DNA from: Nitratireductor sp.
GTDB taxonomy: Bacteria; Pseudomonadota; Alphaproteobacteria; Rhizobiales; Rhizobiaceae
Reading direction: 5' to 3'
DNA length: 55,022 bases
Assembly: GCA_020441855.1 (NCBI GenBank)
Contig: JAGRLL010000247.1
Coordinates: forward strand, 1 to 55,022
Shown here: one piece after another, positions 8,611 to 17,757 of the stretch
Layout of the letters: each line of letters starts with the position of its first letter
Numbering within the stretch: position 1 is the first letter of the stretch
The notes under the pieces: model-generated
The model's input: only the letters and a program-made list of their open reading frames with translations
Database searches by the model: none
Told to the model about the DNA's origin: nothing
Made by a program: the position numbers and the translations under genes

Positions 8611-8883
8611 ACAGCGAGCGAGCAGTTCCAGCGCCTGATGGCCGATCACGGCATTGCCTGTTCGATGAGCCGGTCAGGCAACGTCTGGGACAATGCTGCG
8701 ATGGAGAGCTTCTTCTCGTCCCTGAAAACCGAGCGCACAGCCGGCAGGGTCTACAGGACGAGAGATGATGTCCGGGCGGATGTGTTCGATTACATCGAGC
8801 GCTTCTACAACCCTCGGCGAAGGCACTCGACACTGGGCCATCTGAGCCCTGTCGGGTTCGAGGAGCAAGTTATGTTAGCTTAA
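8611..8883 (+). pseudogene. IS3-family transposase, C-terminal fragment
   Basis: In-frame residues begin TASEQFQRLMADHGIACSM and continue SRSGNVWDNAAMESFFSSLK, with the catalytic Glu in AAMESFF, to FYNPRRRHSTLGHLSP. This is the end of OrfB from an IS3 subgroup different from the fragments at 3756 and 8150. The homology starts abruptly at about 8611 (preceded by unrelated DFLP codons), marking a breakpoint. The stop at 8883 overlaps the 3' end of the aminotransferase gene (8875) by 9 nt, so that gene may have a changed C-terminus. Confidence 0.8.
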
Positions 8884-10332
8884 CCGGGTGTCCGAAAAAC
8901 CGGCAGCAGGCCAACCACCTGGAATTGTCCCACGTTGACCAAGCTGTCGATCTGCCAGTCCGGGAAGTGCGCGAAGGGCGTCAACGATTGTGTCGAACTC
9001 TTCCTCCGTTGAAAGATAGCTCAGATTGAAGCGGACGAAGCCGGGTTTTCCTGTCAGATCGCCGGAGAGAATTAACGCACGCAGGCCCGCCGAGCGCGCT
9101 TCGTCTATGCCCAGCAGATGATGACCATATGGACCTGCACACGCACAACCGCCCCGCATCTGGATGCCGAATCTGTCGCTGAGCAGTCTTGTCGCGAACT
9201 GCGGCTCGACGGGTCCGTTTGGCCCATCCTCGATCAGGAACGAGAAGATCGGCAATCGTAGACAGTCAGTCTTGCCGAGCAGCCGGATACGCGCCATGCC
9301 AGCCATTTCTTTCAGCATCCGGCGCGACAGATCGGCATTGATAGCGTCTATTCTCTCCTGACCCACGACATCCTTGACGATCATTGCCAACGCTGCGCGA
9401 ATATCACCGACGGAATTGGGTGTGCCCGCTTCCTCTCTGTCGGCGATGTCCAGCGAATAATCATGGAAGGTTGAGGAAACAAACCGAACGGTACCGCCTC
9501 CAGGTGAGGTGGGGACCGATGTCCTGATAGCATCCTTGCGAACGATAAGAATGCCCGACGCGCCGGGCCCACCGACGAATTTGTGAGGTGAAAGGACGAG
9601 TGCATCGATCGGCGCGTCCTTCGCCGGGTCCATGGCGATGGGAAGGTAAGGTCCGCCACCTGCATAATCCCAGACAGCAAGCGCACCTGCAGCCTTCAAC
9701 ATTCGCGTCACGGCAGTTACATCGGTCACGATACCGGAAACATTGGATGCCGCGGAAAAGGATCCGACGACGAGACCTTGCACGGCTTTGAGCCTGTCGG
9801 ACAATACGGAGAGATCCGGCCCGCCTTCGGCCGCCTCCGGAATTTCAACTACCTCGGCGCCGCTTTCGCGCCAGGGCAGGATATTGGAATGATGTTCGTA
9901 TGGTCCGATCAGCACCGTTGCGCCCCGCCCGTCCCGAACGGCTTGCGAAACGCCAAGCAGATGGACCAGCCGGTTAAGCCCCGCCGTGGCGCCCGAGCCT
10001 GCGAAAATCACGTCATGGCGGTCATCCGCACCGCAGAGTTCGGCAATGACCGCACGGGCCTCGCGCCGCAAACCGGTGATAAAGGCACCGCAATAGGAAG
10101 CTTCCGTATGGCTGTTGGCGTAGTAGGGCAGGACTTCATCGAGAATGAACGTCTCGATCTGGCGCAAGGCCCTCCCCGACGCGACATAGTCGGCATACAG
10201 CAACGGTTTCTGGCCGAACGGTCCATCGATCATGCAGCCCTTGCCGATGATCCCTTTTCGCAGCGCAGGTATGGGATCTGCAGCTTCGATTTGTTTGCGA
10301 AACGCATAAAGAAGGTGGCGTGGTGTGTTCAT
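8875..10332 (-). CDS. Class V aminotransferase (cysteine desulfurase-like fold)
   Basis: 485 aa from the ATG at 10332, which has GGAG/GGGGA just upstream. A longer frame from 10416 adds 28 residues without a ribosome binding site and would start inside the Lrp operator. Features: AGSGATAGLNRL near the N-third, VWDYAGGG (Asp222, cofactor contact) and LSPHKFVGGPGASG with the probable PLP-binding Lys251. These define class V PLP enzymes, related to cysteine desulfurases and isopenicillin-N-epimerase-like proteins; the amino substrate cannot be read from the sequence. It is divergent from an Lrp-type regulator only 91 nt away, which likely controls it, suggesting amino-acid metabolism. The last codons overlap an IS3 fragment. 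Confidence 0.88.
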   Translation of the reverse strand: MNTPRHLLYAFRKQIEAADPIPALRKGIIGKGCMIDGPFGQKPLLYADYVASGRALRQIETFILDEVLPYYANSHTEASYCGAFITGLRREARAVIAELCGADDRHDVIFAGSGATAGLNRLVHLLGVSQAVRDGRGATVLIGPYEHHSNILPWRESGAEVVEIPEAAEGGPDLSVLSDRLKAVQGLVVGSFSAASNVSGIVTDVTAVTRMLKAAGALAVWDYAGGGPYLPIAMDPAKDAPIDALVLSPHKFVGGPGASGILIVRKDAIRTSVPTSPGGGTVRFVSSTFHDYSLDIADREEAGTPNSVGDIRAALAMIVKDVVGQERIDAINADLSRRMLKEMAGMARIRLLGKTDCLRLPIFSFLIEDGPNGPVEPQFATRLLSDRFGIQMRGGCACAGPYGHHLLGIDEARSAGLRALILSGDLTGKPGFVRFNLSYLSTEEEFDTIVDALRALPGLADRQLGQRGTIPGGWPAAGFSDTRLS

Positions 10333-10414
10333 TCCCCGGACTCCAATGTCTATGGGATTCTGAACGGCTGAATGCGAAAATTGATTTGAAAAATTTGAGC
10401 AAAAGAGGATATTC

Positions 10415-10432
10415 ATCGTTCAAATGAACGAT
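10415..10432. promoter_or_regulatory. Perfect palindrome, probable Lrp operator
   Basis: ATCGTTCA-AA-TGAACGAT is a perfect 8-bp inverted repeat centred at 10423-10424, exactly at the start codon of the Lrp gene and 83 nt upstream of the divergent aminotransferase start. Lrp/AsnC proteins bind such palindromes and often repress themselves. The assignment is inferred from position and symmetry. Confidence 0.6.
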
Positions 10433-10906
10433 AAACCAATGAAATTTGACAAGATTGACAACCTTCTGCTTTCGGCTTTGCAGGAAGATGCTGGACTGTC
10501 ACAGCGCGCGCTTGGGGAACGCGTCGGCCTGACGCAGAACGCAGTCTGGCGGCGCGTACAGAATCTTTCAGAAGCGGGAATTCTGACTGGAACCATGGCG
10601 CGCATCGATCCGGCAGCGCTGGGACTGGATCTCACCGTCTTTGTCCTGGTTCGCACCCGTCACCACGATGCAAAATGGACGCTCAAACTCAAGCAGCGCG
10701 CCGAGTCGATTGCAGAGATCGTCGAGATGCACCGTGTGGGTGGCGAGTGGGATTATCTTCTCAAGGTCGTGACCACCGGCATGTCCGGCTACGATCGGGT
10801 CTACCAGGCGCTGACCAGCGATCTCGGCTTCGAGGCCGTCACGGGAATCTTCTCCATGGAAACCATGCTCGAAAACCGCCCGCTGCGAGCACCGCCTCGG
10901 ACCTGA
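10424..10906 (+). CDS. Lrp/AsnC-family transcriptional regulator
   Basis: 160 aa. N-terminal winged helix-turn-helix (about 8-60: LLLSALQEDAGLSQRALGER, then TQNAVWRRVQNLSEAGIL) and C-terminal RAM domain (about 70-150) that binds amino acids and drives oligomerisation. AGAGGA lies 14 nt before the ATG at 10424, rather far; ATG 10439 is an alternative. The start codon is inside a perfect 18-bp palindrome, which suggests autoregulation. It is divergent from the class V aminotransferase at 10332, its likely target. Confidence 0.93.
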   Translation: MNDKPMKFDKIDNLLLSALQEDAGLSQRALGERVGLTQNAVWRRVQNLSEAGILTGTMARIDPAALGLDLTVFVLVRTRHHDAKWTLKLKQRAESIAEIVEMHRVGGEWDYLLKVVTTGMSGYDRVYQALTSDLGFEAVTGIFSMETMLENRPLRAPPRT

Positions 10907-11175
10907 GACTTCAGTCCCGACACTAAGTGGTCACTGCGCCCATCAAATTCAGCCGCTTGCGTGCCAAAAAGACTCAAACAAATATCGTACAAACAGTGCA
11001 CGAGATAACTTCGAGGGACTGCTTCTTCGCAGGCCTGCGCTTGATGCTTCATCCCATTAACGTTTTTGGGCGGACGTTAGATTGGAGTATTACAATAGAT
11101 TGCTTGATGTTGACCCAGAGCGATTTACAATACAATAACTCTATACGTTGCATCGTACCATAATATCTTGAGTAT
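10907..11175. other. AT-rich intergenic stretch between convergent genes
   Basis: No gene, no clear terminator and no repeat stands out. It is noticeably more AT-rich than the surrounding genes, especially 11080-11170. Confidence 0.5.
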
Positions 11176-11751
11176 TCAGCGCCCAAGATTGTAGAATTCT
11201 TCATTCGGACGCATGTTTGCAACATTGGCAAGTCGGTTCGACATTCCGAAAAATGACGAAATCGCAGCAATATCCCAAACGTCCTCCTCACTGAAGCCAT
11301 GTACTCGGAGGGCCTCAATGTCGTTATCGCTGACCAAGTAAGCGTGTTGCGAGACCTTTACGGCAAAGTCGATCATTGATTTCTGGCGCAGAGAAATATC
11401 GGCCTTGCGGTAGTTGACCGCGATCTGATCAGCAATCAGCGGATTTTTGGTCCGAATTCTGAGAATGGCCCCATGCGCCACGACACAATACAGGCATTGG
11501 TTCAGGCTACTTGTTGCCACGACGATCATCTCGCGCTCGGCTTTCGTCAGGTTGCCTGCCTTTTCCATCAATGCATCGTGATAGGCAAAAAATGCCCGGA
11601 ACTCATCCACGCGATGTGCCAGCATCAAGAAGACGTTAGGGACGAAGCCAGATTTCTCCTGCACCGCAAGAATTTTCTCGCGGATGTCTTCAGGCATATC
11701 GTCGATGTCCGAAATTCCAAAGCGACTGATCGCGGAATTGACAGTACACAC
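11176..11751 (-). CDS. AhpD-like/peroxidase-related CMD-family protein
   Basis: 191 aa from a GTG at 11751, chosen because GGAG lies 8 nt upstream and because the family match (DIDDMPEDIREKI, then EKSGFVPNVFLMLAHR) begins just after it. A longer frame to 11910 exists, but its extra 53 residues look non-coding. The carboxymuconolactone-decarboxylase/AhpD fold carries the redox motif CLYC with following His (Cys86, Cys89, His93), as in alkylhydroperoxidases. The protein is therefore more likely a peroxidase or thiol-redox protein than a decarboxylase. It stands alone, convergent with the Lrp gene, and has AT-richer codon use than its neighbours, which hints at transfer. Confidence 0.82.
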   Translation of the reverse strand: MCTVNSAISRFGISDIDDMPEDIREKILAVQEKSGFVPNVFLMLAHRVDEFRAFFAYHDALMEKAGNLTKAEREMIVVATSSLNQCLYCVVAHGAILRIRTKNPLIADQIAVNYRKADISLRQKSMIDFAVKVSQHAYLVSDNDIEALRVHGFSEEDVWDIAAISSFFGMSNRLANVANMRPNEEFYNLGR

Positions 11752-12251
11752 GCGGATATCTCCAGACCAATAAACGGGTTGATTGAGCGGGCCCAAAAAA
11801 GCAAATGAAAGACACAGGCTGGACGCCCAAATGTACGTCAAGTCGCCCCTGACAATTTCTCCAAGTTGGGATACCCGCGGATCGGCCAAGAATACCAAGA
11901 TGGTTCGCATGGCTGCTCTCCGTTTACCGAACGGACATGACCTTCCAGGCGAACTGCGGGCCTGTAATCGAAACCGTGGCAGGGCAACCGTACGAATAAT
12001 TCAGATGAAATCTCGTCTTCGGTTTGTGTATCGAATAACCATTCCCTGTCGACTAGATGTACTTTCCGTGGAAATGACTAGATAGACTGCTCCAACATTA
12101 GGCTGGGCAAGTCGTTCTAATGGCAACCTGCTCTTCACCAAGCACCAGCAAATCCACTGAAAGGTCTTCCAGGACGAACGAAAACGGTTGCTTCGCGACT
12201 TCCAGAACTATTGCCAGACAACCCGCACAATTTCGACCGCGAGCATCCCCT
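11752..12251. other. Intergenic stretch, no gene supported
   Basis: A minus-strand frame covers 12098-12373 but overlaps the end of the M24 peptidase gene and has no family motif or ribosome binding site. I see no repeat or clear terminator. Confidence 0.45.
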
Positions 12252-13514
12252 TCAAATATTCCGGTAATCCAGTGTATTCGGTGCATGGGTGAACCGCTCA
12301 TGACCGGTATCAGTGATGACAAAAGAATCCTCGGTGTTGAAGCCGCCAACAGCCGGCGCTCCTTCAGCGGCAAAATATGAGAGTTCGTAGCTGATCACCA
12401 TTCCCGGCTCGAACTCAAGTTTGCAGTTTTTCGAAATTGGCGGATACTCCTCAAGCATCGGGCCGACACCAATGGAATGGCCCATATGACCGCGTCCATA
12501 GTAGGGAATGACACCGGAATTTTCGACCAGGGAGCGCACCTCAGCGTAGAGATCGCATAAACGCACACCCGGCTTGATCATCTCCATTCCCCGCTCGAAT
12601 GCATAATAGAGCGCATCAAAAACCCTTCGTGTCGCATCATCCGGTTCACCACCGACAACACAGGTTCTTGCAAGATCCGAAGTGTAGCCCAGCTGGAAAA
12701 AGCCGCCATCGACCTTGACCACATCGCCCTTGCGCAGTCTGAAATGTCGAGGCGTGCCCGAAAGCGAATAGTACGGCCCGTGGGCGAAAACGAACAACTG
12801 ATCGGTAATCATGTGATCGACATCGGCGGCGCGGCCGATCTCGAAGATCCGGTTCTCGACGAACGAGGGATACATTCCCGGCTCGATTTCCGAGGCGAGT
12901 TTGTGCATGGCCCGCTCGGTGAACTGGGCGGAATGACGCATCATGCCGATTTCCCAGGGCGTTTTGATCCTGCGGCTTTCCATGATGGCCGCATAGCCGT
13001 TCTTCAGAGTCATTTCACCGCTGTTTTCCGTCAGATATTTCCACATCGGCGCGGTGATGTAGTCCGCCTCGATGCCTATGACTGCATCTGGCTTGCTTGA
13101 ACGGATGATCTCCAGCGCGAGTTCGGATGCAGCGAAGGGCAGAACATCGGAAGCGCCTTCCCGACGGGAAGCCTCCGAGCCGTCATCGATGAAAACCCAG
13201 CTTGGAAAGTCGACCACCGAAACGGAGTCAGGTGTGAGCGCGGTTGCGGCATGCCGTTCCAGAGAACTCGTAATGAGATGGCAGGTTCCGTCCGAGGCCA
13301 GCACGGCCATTGTCACGCCAGCAGGGATACCGGAAAAATAGGCCAGGGCCGATTGGTAACCAGTTGCGTACAGGACGTTCTCGCCACGGGCGAGGATAAG
13401 TGCGTCCAGACCGTGGGCGGCCATGGCGTTGCGCAGTTTCGACTGGATAAGGTCGTGCTCGCGTTCTGCCAGCCTGGGGTGAACGATGTTCGTTATGTTG
13501 CTAGCGCCGGTCAT
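12252..13514 (-). CDS. M24-family metallopeptidase (Xaa-Pro peptidase/creatinase fold)
   Basis: 420 aa. Creatinase-type N-terminal domain (about 15-165, with NVLYATGYQSALAYFSG) and pita-bread catalytic domain (about 190-410). All five usual metal ligands can be placed: Asp269 (KVDGGFF), Asp280 (TSDLAR), His346 (GRGHMGHSIGVG), Glu377 (ISYELSY) and Glu395 (FNTEDSF). It should therefore be catalytically competent, cutting an X-Pro bond or an amide such as creatine-like or N-acyl compounds. It follows a PaaK-like CoA ligase and an enoyl-CoA hydratase on the same strand with a 21-nt gap, so it may release an acid that these enzymes then process. DMSP lyase DddP is also an M24 protein, but I see no particular resemblance to it. 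Confidence 0.9.
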   Translation of the reverse strand: MTGASNITNIVHPRLAEREHDLIQSKLRNAMAAHGLDALILARGENVLYATGYQSALAYFSGIPAGVTMAVLASDGTCHLITSSLERHAATALTPDSVSVVDFPSWVFIDDGSEASRREGASDVLPFAASELALEIIRSSKPDAVIGIEADYITAPMWKYLTENSGEMTLKNGYAAIMESRRIKTPWEIGMMRHSAQFTERAMHKLASEIEPGMYPSFVENRIFEIGRAADVDHMITDQLFVFAHGPYYSLSGTPRHFRLRKGDVVKVDGGFFQLGYTSDLARTCVVGGEPDDATRRVFDALYYAFERGMEMIKPGVRLCDLYAEVRSLVENSGVIPYYGRGHMGHSIGVGPMLEEYPPISKNCKLEFEPGMVISYELSYFAAEGAPAVGGFNTEDSFVITDTGHERFTHAPNTLDYRNI

Positions 13515-13535
13515 TGGTCTTTCCTCTCCAGTACA

Positions 13536-14912
13536 TCAGTACATCTTCTTGATAAGCTTGGCCTTGTTGGTCGCGCCGTATTCCATCTCCATCTCATCCT
13601 CCGCAAACAGCGTGACATTTGCGGAAAATCGCAGGACACGCTTGATCTCGGATTCGAGTCTGGCCTTGATCTCGTCCTGCTCTGTTTTGGAGGGCTTGCC
13701 CGCGCATTCGGCCCACAATTCCAATGGCGGTTCGACCACCGGGCCGTCCGAATATTTCAGGATACGGATATTACCGGTTAGTTTCGGCTTGTGTTTGAGT
13801 ACACACGTCTGGATTGCCGTGGGGTACACGTTGACCCCTTTGACCAGCATCATATCATCCACTCGGCCGACGACCTTTATGCGCCATCCCGGACGGCCAC
13901 ACGAGCATGGCGCCGTCTTCACATGCATGAGGTCGCCGTCACAAAAACGGACAAGGGGGCTGCATTCCCGATCGAAACCGGTATACACGAACTCGCCTTC
14001 TGCCCCGTCCTCAATCGGAATCATCTTTCCCGTCGCCGGATCTCGCATTTCGATGTAGGCATGGTCGGGCGCGATGAAGTGCAGACCGTCTTCCGCTTCG
14101 CAGGAGATGAAGATCGGATTCATGCACCCGGTACCGCCCATGAGGTCGTAGACCTGAGCGCCGCCGAACCCTTTCGACAGCTCTGAAATTACTTCGGGCA
14201 GACTTCCACCAGGCTCCCCATAGACCAATATCTTCTCGATCCCGACCGACGTCAGATCGATATCAGTTTCAGCGCGCGCCTTTCTCAGGACATGGCGGAG
14301 AAAGGACGGCGTACCAATGATTAGTCTCGGCCGTGTCAGCCGCGCCATTTCTGCAACCTTGAGGCTACCCACGAGGGCGCCGAGAGGAATGGTGTTGATC
14401 CCGTAGCTGAGCATGCCGTCGAGCGTGGGCAAGCCCGCAACCCACATGCTGATCACACCGGCAAAAAGCCCCCTGTCTCCCGGCTTGAGTCCGAGGCGCG
14501 CAAACATTCGCGCATAATTCTCATTGTGAATCTTGCGATCGTTTGCCGTGTGCCCCTGGAAACTGGGCACACCGGTCGTGCCGGACGAAGCGCTCATACG
14601 ATTTACCGCGCTTATGTCGCATGTGATGTGCTTCCCAAGCGGATGACCATCTTCCTCCAGGGAACGAGCCTGACTCTCGCGTTCCTCATTCTTGGTAAAG
14701 AACGGATAGTCCAGATATTGTTCCAGGGAAGTGAAGTTGTGCGGATTAACGCCAGCCTTGTCGAATTTGTCCCTGTAGTAAGGCGACTTTTCGTAGACGC
14801 GCACGAGCAGACTCTTGAGCTTCGCAAGCTGGAGTTCCTCCAGCTCCTTACCTTCAAGACTTTCGCCCAACTCGTTCCACAGCGGCAGGGACATCGGTTC
14901 TTGTCTTGTCAT
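13536..14912 (-). CDS. Phenylacetate-CoA ligase-like (PaaK) acyl-CoA ligase
   Basis: 458 aa, the usual length for PaaK-type AMP-forming ligases. The nucleotide loop SSGTTGVPS (109-117), the region DLMGGTGCMNPIF, the Cys-rich CSCGRPGWR and the hinge/C-terminal part GRVDDMMLVKGVNVYP are all present. It should activate an aromatic or short acid with ATP and CoA. The start codon overlaps the stop of the upstream enoyl-CoA hydratase (ATGA), so the two are translationally coupled. With the M24 peptidase downstream this forms a three-gene operon. The N-terminal region differs from true phenylacetate ligases, so the substrate remains open. Confidence 0.9.
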   Translation of the reverse strand: MTRQEPMSLPLWNELGESLEGKELEELQLAKLKSLLVRVYEKSPYYRDKFDKAGVNPHNFTSLEQYLDYPFFTKNEERESQARSLEEDGHPLGKHITCDISAVNRMSASSGTTGVPSFQGHTANDRKIHNENYARMFARLGLKPGDRGLFAGVISMWVAGLPTLDGMLSYGINTIPLGALVGSLKVAEMARLTRPRLIIGTPSFLRHVLRKARAETDIDLTSVGIEKILVYGEPGGSLPEVISELSKGFGGAQVYDLMGGTGCMNPIFISCEAEDGLHFIAPDHAYIEMRDPATGKMIPIEDGAEGEFVYTGFDRECSPLVRFCDGDLMHVKTAPCSCGRPGWRIKVVGRVDDMMLVKGVNVYPTAIQTCVLKHKPKLTGNIRILKYSDGPVVEPPLELWAECAGKPSKTEQDEIKARLESEIKRVLRFSANVTLFAEDEMEMEYGATNKAKLIKKMY

Positions 14913-15691
14913 GATCGCGCTCCACCCCCGGCGCTCCGCGAGCCACCGGCAATCGCCTCGACATAGTCGACATCAATCTTGGATCGGACCCGCAAGGCCA
15001 TGCCAGCGGTGACGATGTCGGAAAAACTGGAATACTGGCTCATGTACCCGATCCTGCGCGTGGCATAAATGACCGCCGGGTCCATTGCGGCAATGGCGCG
15101 CGCATAGGCCATGGCGGTGTCGTGCAGTGCATCCATCGGGACAAGCTCGTTGACGACGCCCGCATCGAGCGCCCACTGAGCACTCCGCATTTCACCCGTC
15201 AGCAACAGGTCCATCGCGCGCGCCAACCCGGCCATCTTCACCATACGCAGATTGCCATGGATACTGGCGATCCCGAGCTTGACTTCCGGCAGGCAGAATT
15301 TCGCGTCATTTGCCGCAATGCGAATATCGCAGGCCAGAGACGAGGTCATCCCGAAACCTACACACTGCCCCTGGATCGCCGCGATGATGGGTTTTTCGCA
15401 GAACTCGACCTCTTCGAAATCGATGGTGAAATTCTTTACCGCCTCGCCCTGGGCATCGGCAGGTGCCTCATTGAAAGCGGCGCGCATGTCGACCACATCC
15501 GCACCACCCGAGAACGACCTGCCCCGCGCCTTGTAGACCGCGACACGCAGCGATTTGCTGTCGAAGAACTCTCTGAAAACGGCGTTTATCTCCGTGGCCA
15601 TCTGGCGATTGAGCGCATTCAGCTTTTCTGGCCGATTCAGGGTTATGATCGCCACGCCATCGTCTTCTTCGAATTCAACGAACTGCAACAT
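14909..15691 (-). CDS. Enoyl-CoA hydratase/isomerase family protein
   Basis: 260 aa crotonase-fold protein. LNRPEKLNALNRQM near the N-terminus, the oxyanion-hole segments RSFSGGADVVDMR and IQGQCVGFGMTSSLACDIR, and the LPEVKLGI stretch are all in place. It would act on an enoyl-CoA or related thioester. It is the first gene of the operon with the PaaK-like ligase (4-nt overlap) and the M24 peptidase. Family members also include isomerases and hydrolases, and the sequence alone does not separate them. Confidence 0.9.
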   Translation of the reverse strand: MLQFVEFEEDDGVAIITLNRPEKLNALNRQMATEINAVFREFFDSKSLRVAVYKARGRSFSGGADVVDMRAAFNEAPADAQGEAVKNFTIDFEEVEFCEKPIIAAIQGQCVGFGMTSSLACDIRIAANDAKFCLPEVKLGIASIHGNLRMVKMAGLARAMDLLLTGEMRSAQWALDAGVVNELVPMDALHDTAMAYARAIAAMDPAVIYATRRIGYMSQYSSFSDIVTAGMALRVRSKIDVDYVEAIAGGSRSAGGGARS

Positions 15692-16452
15692 AGTGCTCCT
15701 AGCTGGACTGGACTTGTCGAAGTCATACCGCCAAGGTTTTGGAGTTATCTAGTCGAAAAAACGCATGTATTTAAATATAATAGCGGTTTTCTTCTAATTT
15801 TTTCCATTTATTGATGTTTTTCCATTCGAACGCAGACACTATGAGCCGAACAAATCTGTCGCGCGTAAAAGGTGACATCCAAGCGCGATCAGGTCAGTCA
15901 TCAAAGCTGCGCTAGACAGAGCTGGTTACGCCCGAACTTCGCCAGATATGCGGGCTCGGGGACACCATTTTTTCGAACTGGCATAGGAAGTTAGGGCGAA
16001 TTGACGTCTGGGATATCAAACCGCTGATGGGCTCGATGACCAGAACAAGACGCCAATGCAGCTTCTTGCGGTATCGATGATGGATGTATCGACGTTCAGC
16101 CAAGCGCCCGCAATGGAAACCGAACCATGCGATGGAGCGGCATTGCAACAAGCCGGCCGCCAATGCAGAACGGTTCGATGGTTTCGATCAACGGCCGATA
16201 GAGGGATGAGTGCCTCGATAGGCAGCTTTTGCGAAGCGATCGCCACCTCGGACCGATCATTGATGAACTGGGATGAGTTGGAAGGACGATCACACGTGGG
16301 ATAGACCCCGTGGCGGGATGACCCGGATGTTTCGAACCGCCGGCGAAACAGCCCCAGGCAAGCACACAACTTACATAGCGACGCCGGCAAGGTGGGAGAC
16401 AGACCAATGGCAGCCGCGCCAGCAACAGTCCTGCACACCGACGCAAATCACA
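15692..16452. other. 760-bp stretch with no recognised gene
   Basis: Both strands have short open frames, but none shows a ribosome binding site plus a family motif. 15750-15830 is very AT-rich and probably contains the promoter of the enoyl-CoA hydratase operon. 16000-16440 looks like decayed coding DNA but I could not match it to a transposase or other family. Confidence 0.45.
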
Positions 16453-16491
16453 TTTCTGCCGACATCAAAAGGTTATGATGTCCGGCAGAAA
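16453..16491 (-). terminator. Hairpin across the 3' end of the TRAP operon
   Basis: Arms 16453-16466 and 16477-16491 (TTTCTGCCG-ACATC against GATGTCCGGCAGAAA) pair with one bulged base. The stop codon of the large permease gene lies at the edge of the hairpin. No clean T-run follows on the minus strand, so it may be a weak terminator or a 3'-end stabiliser. Confidence 0.45.
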
Positions 16492-17757
16492 TGTAACGAT
16501 ACGCGGCATGGCAATGATCAAGCCGATCAGCGCAAGCAATATCAGCCAATAGGGCAATGCCGCCACGGCCGCCTCGCCCAGCTTGACCTCTCCCTTGGCC
16601 ACGCCGACAAGAACAAAGATGTTCATGCCCACCGGCGGCGTCAGCATGCCGATTTCGATGAGTATGGTGATCAGTACGCCGAGCCAGATCGCATCGTAGC
16701 CGAGACCGGTGAGCAGCGGAAACACGATGGGCAGGGTCATGATCATCATCGAGAGCCCGTCGAAGATCGCTCCCATGGCGACATACAACAGCACAACGAT
16801 CATGATCAGGCCGAGCGGAGAAATGCCCAAGCCGTTCACCTGGCTCAACAATTGCTGGGGCAAGCCCAGCACGCTGATGGATTGAGCGAGAACGACGGCA
16901 CCCAGGAACACCATCGAGATGACAGAGAAAGTCACCACGGTACTGAATAACGCTTCTATGATGCCCTTGAGATTCAGCTCGCCAAAAACATAACCGATCA
17001 GGATCGCTGCGGCGACACCTATGCCGGCGGATTCGGTGGGCGTGGCCAGTCCGGCGAATAGACTTCCAAGCACGGCACCGATCAGCGCCAGCAGTGGCCA
17101 GATATTCAGCAAGCCCTTCAGAGTCGGATAGAAGCCGACCTTCTCTTTGCTGGCGGGCGCGACCGATGGCGTTCGCAGCGACATGACAACGATCCACACC
17201 ATGAACATCAACGCCGCAAGGACACCAGGAATAATCCCGGCAACGAACAGCTTGCCGATGGATGTTTCGGTAAAGGCGCCGTAGATCAGCAGGCTCAGGC
17301 TCGGCGGAAACATCAGCCCCAGCGTTCCGCCACCCGCAAGACTGCCCACAACGGCAGGTCTGGAATATCCGCGTGCCTTGAGTTCCGGGTAGGATACGGC
17401 CCCGACGGCGGCGGCGACAGCCATCGAGGAACCGCTGACTGCGCCAAAAAGCCCGCACACCGCAATGTTCGTGTGCAAAAGACCGCCCGGCAGTCGAGCG
17501 AAAACCGGTGACAGGGCCTGATAGACGTCGCGCGCCAGGCGGCTCTTCACCAACAATTCCCCGAGGAGGATAAAGAGGGGAATGGCCGTTAGGGTGAACT
17601 TGTTGAAGGTGTTCCAGACCGCCTGCACACCCAGGCTGGTGGCGCCGTCGGAGAAGAAGTGGAGTATCACGAACCCGGTAAGCCCCAGTGCCGAACCAAG
17701 AATCGCCCCGCTCAGTACCGTGCCAAGCAAGGTTCCCCCCATAACCAGCCAAACCAT
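16465..17757 (-). CDS. TRAP transporter large permease (DctM family)
   Basis: 430 aa and almost entirely hydrophobic, with about 12 membrane segments. Family marks include FGAVSGSSMAVAAAVGAVSYPE, read in two parts (FGAVSGSSMA, AVSYPELKARGY), GGGTLGLMFPPSLSLLIYG and the C-terminal EIGMLTPPVGMNIFV. It forms the Na+/H+-coupled translocation channel with the small subunit at 17758-18321. GGGGGG lies 6 nt before its ATG, and it starts directly after the stop of that gene. It is the last gene of a complete DctPQM operon. Confidence 0.95.
   Translation of the reverse strand: MVWLVMGGTLLGTVLSGAILGSALGLTGFVILHFFSDGATSLGVQAVWNTFNKFTLTAIPLFILLGELLVKSRLARDVYQALSPVFARLPGGLLHTNIAVCGLFGAVSGSSMAVAAAVGAVSYPELKARGYSRPAVVGSLAGGGTLGLMFPPSLSLLIYGAFTETSIGKLFVAGIIPGVLAALMFMVWIVVMSLRTPSVAPASKEKVGFYPTLKGLLNIWPLLALIGAVLGSLFAGLATPTESAGIGVAAAILIGYVFGELNLKGIIEALFSTVVTFSVISMVFLGAVVLAQSISVLGLPQQLLSQVNGLGISPLGLIMIVVLLYVAMGAIFDGLSMMIMTLPIVFPLLTGLGYDAIWLGVLITILIEIGMLTPPVGMNIFVLVGVAKGEVKLGEAAVAALPYWLILLALIGLIIAMPRIVTFLPDIITF

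Noticed and set aside
12252..13514. M24 protein considered as DMSP lyase DddP
   Set aside because: Length and fold are shared, but no specific resemblance beyond general M24 motifs is seen and no other DMSP genes are nearby.
16016..16438. Frames considered as a decayed IS5/IS1182-like transposase
   Set aside because: I could not find any DDE motif or family signature on either strand.
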